From NCBI GenBank assembly GCA_937950315.1, contig CALFDU010000137.1, positions 1-47,999 of the forward strand: a stretch of 47,999 nt of DNA. Direction: 5' to 3'. This DNA is from an uncultured Saprospiraceae bacterium (GTDB taxonomy: Bacteria; Bacteroidota; Bacteroidia; Chitinophagales; Saprospiraceae). Position numbers and translations under genes: made by a program. Every line of letters begins with the position of its first letter. Position 1 is the first letter of the stretch. Below are positions 8,079 through 15,909 of the stretch, piece by piece. The notes below the pieces were generated by a model that saw only the letters and a list, made by a program, of their open reading frames with translations, ran no database searches and was not told where the DNA came from.

Positions 8079-11000
8079 ACTAACAGAAATAACCAATGCC
8101 TTTGGTGAAAAGTTGCGTGAGTTCAAACTGACCAGCGTAGCGGTTGATAATGCAACGACCATATATCTGATCACGATGATGATCATGTTATTTGGAATCC
8201 AGAGTTATACCAATATGCCAAAGGAGCAGTTTCCTGAAGCATCTTTACCGACGGTATATGTCAATACACCATATTTTGGTAACTCTGCCAAGGAGGTGGA
8301 GACATTTATCACACGTCCAATAGAAAAAGAGATACAGAATATTTCTGGATTGAAGTATGTGACATCAACATCTATTCAGGATTTCTCAGTGATTATATCT
8401 GAATTTGATTCTGATCTAGAGATGTCCGATGTTGTAAGAAAGATCAAGGATGCGGTTGATAAAGCGAAGAGCGAACTGCCGGATGATTTGACGACAGATC
8501 CAGAAGTATTGGAGATCAACTTTTCAGAGATTCCTATCGTAACTGTAAATATTGCTGGAGATATTCCGGCTGATGAGTTAAAGGAATATGGGGAGTTTGT
8601 AAAAGATAGATTGGAGACGCTGAAACAAGTATCAGAAATCAACCTGAAGGGAGCATTGGACAAAGAGGTTCAGGTCGATATTGATTTGTTGAAAATGCAA
8701 TCATTGCAAGTTTCATTTCAAGATATCGAGAATGCAATTTCGTTTGAGAACATGACCATGTCTGGTGGAGAAATAGTGGCAAATGATTTTAGAAGAGCAG
8801 TAAGAGTGATAGGTCAATTTAGTGATGTAAATGAGTTGGCCAATATGATTGTAAAATCAGAAAACCAAAGACCTATTTACTTGAAAGATATAGCCGATGT
8901 AAGGATGGGTTATAAAGAAAGGTCAAGTTATGCAAGAGCAGAAGGCATGCCTGTGGTATCCCTAGATATCATTAAGCGGAGAGGAGAGAATCTGCTCGAG
9001 GCGGCGGTTGAAATTGATAAAATATTGGAAGGCGTAGAGGAAGTATTGCCAGAAGAGTTATCCATTACTACATTCAATGACCAATCGGTTGCAACAAGAG
9101 ATGGAGTCGAGAACTTGGAAAACAGCATTATATCTGGTGTGATATTGGTTGTCTTAGTTCTATTGTTTTTCCTTGGGTTGAGAAACTCATTGTTTGTCGG
9201 ATTAGCAATACCATTGTCTATGTTGATGGGTATTATGATTTTACACGCGACAGGTACGACCATGAATATTGTGGTACTGTTTTCTTTGATTCTGGCTTTG
9301 GGATTGCTGGTGGATAATGGAATTGTAGTGGTTGAAAATATCTATCGATACATGCAAGATGGATATTCAGGAGTGCAGGCCGCAAAGTTTGGAGCTAGTG
9401 AAGTAGCATGGCCGATTATTGCTTCGACTGCAACAACATTGGCTGCGTTTTTACCTTTGGCTTTTTGGCCAGGAATTATGGGAACCTTCCTGCAGTATAT
9501 GCCTTTGACTTTGATTATTGTATTGACCTCATCTTTGTTTGTTGCCTTGGTCATCAATCCAGTATTTACTTCTAAGTTTATGAAGGTTGATGAGAAATTG
9601 GAAAGTGAAGTTCTGCGAAAGAGAAAAAGAAACAACGTGGTTTTGGGGGCAGTCATTTGTTTGGTGATTGCAGTGCTAGGACATTTCGGAGGTATGAATA
9701 CGGTCAGAAATACGATGACGCTCGCGTCTATTTTGACATTGGTGAATTACTTTATGCTGAGGCCATTGGCATTTATTTTCCAGGAGAGAGGGTTGCCGAG
9801 ACTGGAAAGATTGTACAACAAATTTGTAAGTTTTGCATTGAGGGGAATAACGCCGGTATTTATGCTTATCGGCACATTTATGTTGTTGATTATCACAGCA
9901 ATACTTTTGGCAATGAATCCGCTGAAAGTTGAATTCTTCCCAGATGCAGATCCGCTTTATGTAAATGTGTTTGTTGAAACACCGCTTGGAAGAGACATAG
10001 AAGGCACCAATGAAGTGATGTTAAAGATAGAGGATCAGATTACCAAAGTGATAGAAGATGATCGAGGTATTGTTGAGTCCGTTCTTGCTCAAGTAGGAGA
10101 GAATACTTCAGATCCAAATGCACCGCCGGAACCAGGAGTTACACCTCACAAGGGGAGGATCACCGTAGCATTTGTACCTTCTTCTGATAGAGGTGAAATA
10201 TCTTCAAGAAAAACTATGGAGAATATAAGAGCAGCGGTGAAAGGATTTCCTGGTGTAAAGGTGACGGTTGATCAGAATGCAAGTGGTCCTCCTACGGGTA
10301 AGGCTATTAATATGGAAGTAACGGGAGAGAATGTTGATTCTTTGTTGGTGCTTTCAGATAAGATTAAAAAATATTTGGATTCTCAATCTATTCCGGGTAT
10401 TGAAGGATTGGCAACAGATGTTGGGTTGTCTAAACCAGAATTGATTGTGAATATTGATAGGACTGCAGCAAGAAGGTATGAGTTGTCTACGGCACAGATT
10501 GCGAGTTCGATTCGTACCTCAGTCTTTGGTAAGGAGGTTTCTAAATTTAAAGATGGTGATGATGATTATCCGATCGTTATTCGTTTGGGAGATAAGTACA
10601 GGTCAAGTGTGACAGATTTATTGAATCAAAAAATCACATTTAGAAATCCTGCCAATGGACGGATTGCTCAGGTTCCAGTTTCTGCAGTAGCAGATGTCAG
10701 ATACTCTTCTACCTATAGTTCTATCAAGCGAAAAGATGGTGATCGATTGGTTTCAATCTCTTCCAATGTACTTGACGGATACAATGCCAATCAAATTGTT
10801 GGTGAATTGAAGGGATTGATGACTGAGTATGAATTTCCGGAAGGATATACCTATGCATTTACTGGTGAGCAGCAGCAGCAAGCCGAGGATATGGAGTTCT
10901 TGGGTACAGCATTCATGCTTGCTGTTTTCTTGATTTTTATCATCTTGGTTGCGCAGTTTAATTCGATTACCTCGCCTTTCATTATTATTTTCTCAGTATT

Positions 11001-11571
11001 GTTTAGTACGATTGGTGTGTTGATAGGTTATTTGATTACCAGAGATGATATCAGTGTGATATTTACTTTTGTAGGTGTCATTTCCTTGGCTGGAGTCGTT
11101 GTGAATAATGCCATCGTTTTGGTTGATTATATCAATTTATTGATCAAAAGAAAGCGCGTTGAGAATAAACATGAGAGTATTCATGACCTTGAGCCTAATC
11201 AAGTAAAGAGTGCTATTATAAAAGCAGGAGCTACAAGATTGCGGCCAGTACTTTTAACAGCCATAACTACCATCCTCGGATTGTATCCATTGGCGATTGG
11301 ATTTAATTTTAACTTCTTTACATTTTTGTCTGATCTTGATCCTCAGTTTTTTATTGGAGGAGACAATGCGGCACTATGGGGTCCGATGGCATGGACAATT
11401 ATTTATGGATTGACCTTTGCGACCTTCCTGACCTTGGTCGTAGTCCCTGTCATGTATTGGTTGGCCTACCGCTCAAAGTATAGATTGCATCACGCATTGG
11501 CAGGGAGAAAAGCCAAACACGCTTACAATGTCAATGTATTGGATGACAAACCATTAAACGATATAGACTAG
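8071..11571 (+). CDS. RND efflux pump inner membrane subunit (AcrB/HAE type)
   Basis: 1166 aa, longer than AcrB (1049 aa) because of extra segments in the middle membrane region and near the C-terminus (SDLDPQFFIGGDNAALWGP). The N-terminal TM1, two large periplasmic porter loops and the duplicated TM blocks are all visible, e.g. LGLLVDNGIVVVENIYRYM and GVISLAGVVVNNAIVLVDY. At the two proton-relay positions of AcrB (D408 and K940) the residues here are Asn (N416, N1012), while the D407 equivalent (D415) is kept. The ATG at 8071 is chosen over one at 8050 because it overlaps the adaptor stop in the ATGA..TAA manner and gives a normal cytoplasmic N-terminus. The substrate cannot be told from sequence. 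Confidence 0.94.
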   Translation: MNKLTEITNAFGEKLREFKLTSVAVDNATTIYLITMMIMLFGIQSYTNMPKEQFPEASLPTVYVNTPYFGNSAKEVETFITRPIEKEIQNISGLKYVTSTSIQDFSVIISEFDSDLEMSDVVRKIKDAVDKAKSELPDDLTTDPEVLEINFSEIPIVTVNIAGDIPADELKEYGEFVKDRLETLKQVSEINLKGALDKEVQVDIDLLKMQSLQVSFQDIENAISFENMTMSGGEIVANDFRRAVRVIGQFSDVNELANMIVKSENQRPIYLKDIADVRMGYKERSSYARAEGMPVVSLDIIKRRGENLLEAAVEIDKILEGVEEVLPEELSITTFNDQSVATRDGVENLENSIISGVILVVLVLLFFLGLRNSLFVGLAIPLSMLMGIMILHATGTTMNIVVLFSLILALGLLVDNGIVVVENIYRYMQDGYSGVQAAKFGASEVAWPIIASTATTLAAFLPLAFWPGIMGTFLQYMPLTLIIVLTSSLFVALVINPVFTSKFMKVDEKLESEVLRKRKRNNVVLGAVICLVIAVLGHFGGMNTVRNTMTLASILTLVNYFMLRPLAFIFQERGLPRLERLYNKFVSFALRGITPVFMLIGTFMLLIITAILLAMNPLKVEFFPDADPLYVNVFVETPLGRDIEGTNEVMLKIEDQITKVIEDDRGIVESVLAQVGENTSDPNAPPEPGVTPHKGRITVAFVPSSDRGEISSRKTMENIRAAVKGFPGVKVTVDQNASGPPTGKAINMEVTGENVDSLLVLSDKIKKYLDSQSIPGIEGLATDVGLSKPELIVNIDRTAARRYELSTAQIASSIRTSVFGKEVSKFKDGDDDYPIVIRLGDKYRSSVTDLLNQKITFRNPANGRIAQVPVSAVADVRYSSTYSSIKRKDGDRLVSISSNVLDGYNANQIVGELKGLMTEYEFPEGYTYAFTGEQQQQAEDMEFLGTAFMLAVFLIFIILVAQFNSITSPFIIIFSVLFSTIGVLIGYLITRDDISVIFTFVGVISLAGVVVNNAIVLVDYINLLIKRKRVENKHESIHDLEPNQVKSAIIKAGATRLRPVLLTAITTILGLYPLAIGFNFNFFTFLSDLDPQFFIGGDNAALWGPMAWTIIYGLTFATFLTLVVVPVMYWLAYRSKYRLHHALAGRKAKHAYNVNVLDDKPLNDID

Positions 11572-12212
11572 TGAAAGACGACCTCAGTCAAATGCGAGAA
11601 AATTACATCAAGGGAAGCATCGATATTGCTTCCCTCGATGTTAATCCTTTTGTTCAATTTGAACAATGGTTTCAGGAAGCCAAGGCTTCGGCTATTCATG
11701 AACCCAATGCGATGATATTAAGTACGGCAACATTGGATGGTATTCCTTCAAGCCGTACCGTATTATTGAAAGCTATTGATACAGGCTTTGTCTTTTACAC
11801 CAATTATACCAGCAACAAATCCAAGGACTTAGAATCCAATCCCAAAGCAGCCATGATTTTTTTGTGGAAAGAACTTGAAAGGCAAGTTAGGCTCTCAGGC
11901 AGAATTGAAAAATTAAGTCATGAAGCATCCAATGAGTATTTTCAGAAAAGACCTCGAAGAAGCCAGCTAGGCGCTTGGGTGAGCAATCAGTCATCTGTCA
12001 TCGCTGGAAGAGAAGGTCTTCAAGAAGAGCAAAAGAGATTGGAAGCATTGTATCCGGAAGGGAGCACGATTCCATGCCCACCACATTGGGGAGGTTATCG
12101 ATTGATTCCATCACAATTTGAGTTTTGGCAGGGTAGGTCTAGTAGGTTGCATGACCGTATCAGATATAACTTAGACGGAGACACCTATGCAATGGAAAGG
12201 CTGGCACCTTAA
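11571..12212 (+). CDS. pdxH: Pyridoxine/pyridoxamine 5'-phosphate oxidase
   Basis: FMN enzyme that oxidises PNP/PMP to pyridoxal 5'-phosphate. The 213-aa length is normal. Seen are NAMILSTATLDGIPSSRTVL, the FMN site FYTNYTSNKSKDLESNPKA, RQVRLSGRIEKLS, QLGAWVSNQSSVI and the C-terminal signature FWQGRSSRLHDRIRY...ERLAP. The start is a GTG at 11571 that overlaps the RND stop as TAGTG. It is preferred over the ATG at 11592 because the LSxMRxxY segment it restores is conserved in PdxH. This places a vitamin B6 gene at the 3' end of the efflux operon, translationally coupled to the pump. Confidence 0.95.
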   Translation: MKDDLSQMRENYIKGSIDIASLDVNPFVQFEQWFQEAKASAIHEPNAMILSTATLDGIPSSRTVLLKAIDTGFVFYTNYTSNKSKDLESNPKAAMIFLWKELERQVRLSGRIEKLSHEASNEYFQKRPRRSQLGAWVSNQSSVIAGREGLQEEQKRLEALYPEGSTIPCPPHWGGYRLIPSQFEFWQGRSSRLHDRIRYNLDGDTYAMERLAP

Positions 12213-12230
12213 TGATAGATTGTTTCGATC

Positions 12231-13775
12231 TCAATGTTGCTTCTTCTTAATCCTTGATGAGATGATTGATGTAATACTTTGGTTCTTCACCTTTGCCTCA
12301 AGCCATGAAATGGAATCTAAGTAAAGGAAAGATCTTCTTTCGTACTTATTGTTTTCAAGCAACTTTAGTTTTTTTAGGTATTGCTTTGTAATATCTTTTT
12401 TATCTAGTAGCGGAGCTTTTGCGATGTCTCTGAAAAAGTCAAACAACAACATTTGTACTTTGTTGGTGATTTCATGTTTTTCAAAAAAGTTTTTGTAAGA
12501 CCTTAGAATTGAAGTCAGTAGCTCATCATTGCCCAAGTCATGGTGTGCCATCAAAAACATCAGTCGAGCATATGCTTGGATGTCTATCCTCAGCGATAGG
12601 TTGGTCATGTTGATGATGGACTGTAGATATTTTATTGATTTTTCAGGCTGGTTGTTTCCCATATACATCCAAGCGATCTTGAAGTGAAAGATCATCACTT
12701 TGTGTTCGTCTAGTTTGGTCTTGTATTTTTCAAGTCGTGAAAGGGTAGTTTTGATTGACTTGGTTCCTTCGTCGAATGTTCCCTTTAAGAAATGTAAGTT
12801 CATTCTTCCTTGGTGCACATAGAGGAAGGATAAGATTTTGGTATTGAGATTGAATTTAGAATAATTTTCTGTTCTGAAATTTTCTAGTTGATCGAGATAA
12901 TAAGCAAAGTCATCATGCTTTTTAAGATTGTAAGCACTCGTCAATAGGTAATGACATCCTCTTAGGTACAAGTTGCTATCACGTGATTTTAGCTCTGCAT
13001 TGTTTTGGAATTGTTCAATCCACTTTTTTGAATGCTTGTAGCAGTTTTTAAAATCATTGAGTGTGTAGTAATACCATACATAGGCTTGGTTGAGATGGAC
13101 AGTTTCCATAAGTCCTCTTTTTTTATCCGTTAACTTTGGTAAATGTTCGGCAAATTCTTTTTTGACAAAATTTTCTTCCTCTTCATTTTTTACTTGACCA
13201 TGCTCAATATAAAACTGGTGCAAGTTCATTCGCAAATTACTAAGTTCAACCCTTGAATGAATTTCTTTTACTTTGCTTTCAGATTCCTCCATCAAATTAC
13301 TTAAGTGTTCCGACCCTATACGTGTAATATGTCTCGAGTGAATAAGTTTTTCTAATTCTAAAATAGACAGAAGTGAAAAATCATTGTGGTTTTTTGTGGC
13401 TAGTTTTTTGGCTTTGTTTAGGATTTTTAGCGCTTGTAAGTGAAGGCCTTTTCCATAAAGTACATGTGCAAAGTCAATATATTCTCTTGTCTTTATGTCT
13501 GGCTTTTTGTTTTTACTTATGTGTCTTAGGCTGGTTAAAATCTGCTCGTGGAGATGCCTTTTTAAGTTTGAATACTTATTTGCCGAAACTTTTAGTTTGC
13601 TCTTAATTTGCTGCTCATCAATGACAGGTTGCTTGTCAAGTAGGTCAAACAATTGCATATAGGCAAGTGATTCAGAATCCTGAATTCTTTCCGCAAACAG
13701 TCGAAAAGATCTTTTTTCTGCTTTCGATAAAGACTTTACAAGTATAAAAACGTCTTCTGTTTTTGAAATAGACAT
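12231..13775 (-). CDS. Conserved helical protein of unknown function
   Basis: A 514-aa protein without signal peptide or TM segment. Most of it is predictable alpha helix in TPR-like antiparallel pairs, e.g. ALKILNKAKKLATKNHNDF and PEKSIKYLQSIINMTNLSLR. The N-terminus (KSLSKAEKRSFRLFAERIQ) and the segment NKYSNLKRHLHEQILTSLR look like short binding modules. I know similar lone, uncharacterised proteins from Bacteroidota but no function. It is convergent with pdxH (18 nt between stops, no clear terminator) and is transcribed from the long non-coding stretch at 13776-14395. Confidence 0.75.
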   Translation of the reverse strand: MSISKTEDVFILVKSLSKAEKRSFRLFAERIQDSESLAYMQLFDLLDKQPVIDEQQIKSKLKVSANKYSNLKRHLHEQILTSLRHISKNKKPDIKTREYIDFAHVLYGKGLHLQALKILNKAKKLATKNHNDFSLLSILELEKLIHSRHITRIGSEHLSNLMEESESKVKEIHSRVELSNLRMNLHQFYIEHGQVKNEEEENFVKKEFAEHLPKLTDKKRGLMETVHLNQAYVWYYYTLNDFKNCYKHSKKWIEQFQNNAELKSRDSNLYLRGCHYLLTSAYNLKKHDDFAYYLDQLENFRTENYSKFNLNTKILSFLYVHQGRMNLHFLKGTFDEGTKSIKTTLSRLEKYKTKLDEHKVMIFHFKIAWMYMGNNQPEKSIKYLQSIINMTNLSLRIDIQAYARLMFLMAHHDLGNDELLTSILRSYKNFFEKHEITNKVQMLLFDFFRDIAKAPLLDKKDITKQYLKKLKLLENNKYERRSFLYLDSISWLEAKVKNQSITSIISSRIKKKQH

Positions 13776-14395
13776 AAGTAAATTTAGAAATTAAATCTTT
13801 GATTATCAGTGCTTTAGCAAATTTGTACTCCCTTTAGAAACCACAATTTTGGGTAAATCAAGTTATCAAAAAAAATAATGCACCTCTATATTTGAATCAG
13901 TTAAGGTAACAATTTTAGCAGAGTGGTTAAAGAATCATTCTTTCATCGCAGGTATGATTTTCTCGAAAGGATGAATGTCACAAATTAGTAGTTGAATTTC
14001 TGATTATAAAATTCTCCTTTCCTGTTGTTGTTTTATTATAGCTGCGATGCTAAATTGTTTTTTTAATAGTTAAAAATTTAGTTTGAGGCCTGAACGTATT
14101 GGTTTGATTCGGGAAAAGTATGTTTGCTAGATGCTAGCTAGCAAAAAGTGATAATTGTAATGCAGGTATTGTACTTGTAATTAGGTTTGAGTAATTAGAA
14201 AGGAGTCTCTTCCATAATGGGACTCCTTTTTTTTTGCATTCAACTATCGCATAGGAATAACAAGTTATATTTCATTAATCTTTTGATTATCAGTCTTTTA
14301 CATTGCGACTTGAGCCTTTACGTACTACATAATCCCTTGTTTCTTGTGTTTTCAAAATGTATCGCATGCCTAGCTTTAGGTAAATACGCATTCAT
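13776..14395. other. 620-nt non-coding stretch with orphan terminator
   Basis: No credible protein is encoded here; the only frame of 60 codons (14217-14399) runs through the terminator and has no family features. Present are: -7-like boxes TATATTTG (13887-13894) and TAGGTTTG (14182-14189) on the plus strand; the odd palindrome AAAGAATCATTCTTT (13929-13943); a 13-nt direct repeat TTTGATTATCAGT at 13798-13810 and 14282-14294; and a strong terminator at 14201-14235. It must carry the promoters of the divergent 514-aa protein gene and of the P-II gene. Confidence 0.5.
14201..14235 (+). terminator. Rho-independent terminator without an upstream gene
   Basis: AGGAGTC and GACTCCT form a 7-bp stem around a 13-nt loop, followed by nine or more T. 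There is no plus-strand gene between 12212 and this point, so it either ends a small RNA or acts as a leader attenuator of the P-II gene that starts 160 nt downstream. Confidence 0.65.
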
Positions 14396-14719
14396 ATGAA
14401 AAAAATTGAAGCCATCATTAGAGCTTTGCGATTTGAAGAAGTCAAAGAGGCATTAGGTGAAAGAGATATTAAGTTTTTCACCTTTTATGAGGTTAAGGGA
14501 TTTGGCCATCAAGCTGCCAAAAATATGAGCTATCGAGGTTCTGTTTATGATGTCGGTTATATCGCAAGAGTCAAAATTGAAATCATAGTATCTGAGCAGT
14601 TTGTTGAGAAAGCCATCGAGGCAATTATTGGCGCTGCACAGACAGGTGAGAAGGGCGATGGTCTTATTACGGTGAGTCCTGTAGATCAAGTTATTAATAT
14701 AAGAACCAAAGAGATCTAA
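14396..14719 (+). CDS. P-II family nitrogen regulator (GlnB/GlnK type)
   Basis: A 107-aa trimeric signal protein that senses ATP/ADP and 2-oxoglutarate and controls nitrogen enzymes or the ammonium channel. Features: MKKIEAIIRALRFEEVKEAL (beta1-alpha1), the T-loop EVKGFGHQ...MSYRGSVYDV with Tyr46 and Tyr51 (the uridylylation position of E. coli GlnB), the B-loop TGEKGDGLITV and the C-loop INIRTKEI. It appears intact. In many bacteria P-II genes lie beside amtB or gltB; here a decayed start of gltB follows directly, suggesting that an old P-II/glutamate synthase unit has been lost. Confidence 0.93.
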   Translation: MKKIEAIIRALRFEEVKEALGERDIKFFTFYEVKGFGHQAAKNMSYRGSVYDVGYIARVKIEIIVSEQFVEKAIEAIIGAAQTGEKGDGLITVSPVDQVINIRTKEI

Positions 14720-14722
14720 AAT

Positions 14723-14863
14723 CAAGAAAGTAGGGGATTGTATGTTCCTTCCGCTGAGCGCGATTCGTGTGGAGTTGGCTTGATGGCTGATTTGAAAAAC
14801 AGAACTAGCTTTTCAATCTTACATTCGGCATTGAGCATGCTTGAAAATATGGATCCTTACTAA
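14723..14863 (+). pseudogene. gltB: Remnant of glutamate synthase large subunit (N-terminal about 40 codons)
   Basis: In the same frame as the P-II gene and starting 3 nt after its stop, 46 codons run to a TAA at 14861. They encode GLYVPSAERDSCGVGL, then MADLKNRTSFSILHSALSML and ENMDPY. This is the start of the glutamate synthase large chain: the GLY(x)PxxERDSCGVG segment contains the Cys that becomes the N-terminal nucleophile of the amidotransferase domain, and ALSMLENM precedes the invariant HRGA. The match breaks off exactly there and the frame then meets a stop that overlaps the end of the convergent hydrolase gene. No ATG/GTG stands at the expected start; the nearest is a TTG at 14738. 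The rest (about 1450 codons) is absent, so this is a deletion relic. Confidence 0.8.
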
Positions 14864-15834
14864 TTCAATATAAATGACGACAAAATATCCAACAATTCCG
14901 TATTAAGCGCCAGTGTAGGATCGGTATATGTCTTTATGTTTTCATTGAAATCTGTGGGTGCATCTTTAAAGATGTGATTGGTGCCTTCCAATATTTTTAG
15001 AGTAGACTGTGAGGCTGCTGCATCAAGTAATTGTGCGTCCTTAATCCCTACCTGAATATCTGTACTTCCTTGTACGATCAAACAAGGAATATCCAATTTT
15101 TCAATTTCCTTCGCTGGGTCAAATTTGAACCACGATGCCATGTATGGTTGTACGCTTGGTCTTAATATTGTATTCAAGCTTGGATCAATATCCTCGACAA
15201 TTTCTCCTGTCTTTAATCTATCGAATATTTTTTTGATATTAGGAACTGCAAAAGGCATTTGTTTTCCGATCTGGTCCAAAATAATTACATCAGCTGATCT
15301 TCCTGCACCAGCCAGTGAAATAAATTTTTCCGCTTTTATTAATCTCGCGGTTACCATACCGACCAGCGAACCTTCACTATGTCCCATGATGATGATCTTA
15401 TTAAATCGCTTGTCATCCTGAAAGAGATTTACCCAATTGACCGCATCATCAATCATATGATCAAAGCGTACGTCTTTTTCGTCTACAGTTTGTTTGGCGC
15501 TTTCTCCTACCATTCGCTTGTCGTATCGCAGGGTAGCAATGCCACTTTCCATCAATCCTTCTGCAATCATTTTGTAGGTGTTGCTTTCGCCCATTGGGTT
15601 GTTGCAGTTTCTATCTGTTGGACCAGACCCGGCAATCATTATGGCCAAAGGAACTGCTTTACCATTAGATCTTGGCAATGCAAGAGTCCCAAAAAGATCT
15701 ATGGTGTCAGAAACAATTTGCACGTCAACACTTTCGTCGGTCGGTCTTTTTAGTTTGTTGTTTCCTGTTAATCCTTGTGTACTGTTACATGCTAAAAGTG
15801 CAATGGCTATACACGCAATAAGTATGTGTTTCAT
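14860..15834 (-). CDS. Alpha/beta hydrolase lipoprotein
   Basis: 324 aa with a lipoprotein signal (IALLAC, Cys16). The core is an alpha/beta hydrolase of the kind annotated as dienelactone hydrolase or serine aminopeptidase S33. Visible are the oxyanion strand AIMIAGSGPTDRNCNNP, the nucleophile elbow IIMGHSEGSLVG (Ser153), the acid in IVQGSTDIQV (Asp259) and the base in EGTNHIFKDAP (His287). It probably acts on an ester or peptide in the periplasm or at the outer membrane; the substrate is unknown. It lies 75 nt behind the GMC oxidoreductase gene on the same strand. Its stop overlaps the end of the gltB remnant, so the deletion junction lies right at this gene's 3' end. Confidence 0.88.
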   Translation of the reverse strand: MKHILIACIAIALLACNSTQGLTGNNKLKRPTDESVDVQIVSDTIDLFGTLALPRSNGKAVPLAIMIAGSGPTDRNCNNPMGESNTYKMIAEGLMESGIATLRYDKRMVGESAKQTVDEKDVRFDHMIDDAVNWVNLFQDDKRFNKIIIMGHSEGSLVGMVTARLIKAEKFISLAGAGRSADVIILDQIGKQMPFAVPNIKKIFDRLKTGEIVEDIDPSLNTILRPSVQPYMASWFKFDPAKEIEKLDIPCLIVQGSTDIQVGIKDAQLLDAAASQSTLKILEGTNHIFKDAPTDFNENIKTYTDPTLALNTELLDILSSFILN

Positions 15835-15909
15835 GTTCGGTTATAATCGGGTTGTAATAAATATAGTTGAAAACTACAAAAATGACAATATAAGTGACAA
15901 AACAATCTC

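Noticed and set aside
13900-13980. tRNA-like start gcagagtggttaaag
   Set aside because: No matching acceptor and T-arm sequence follows, and no cloverleaf can be drawn.
13944-14061. Possible structured RNA closed by CATCGCAG (13944) and CTGCGATG (14042) with a T-run after it
   Set aside because: One 8-bp inverted repeat at 100-nt distance is expected by chance in 600 nt, and the T-run is 8 nt away from the stem, unlike a terminator.
14217-14399. 60-codon frame just before the P-II gene
   Set aside because: It begins inside the terminator stem, has a random hydrophobic composition and ends at the P-II start.
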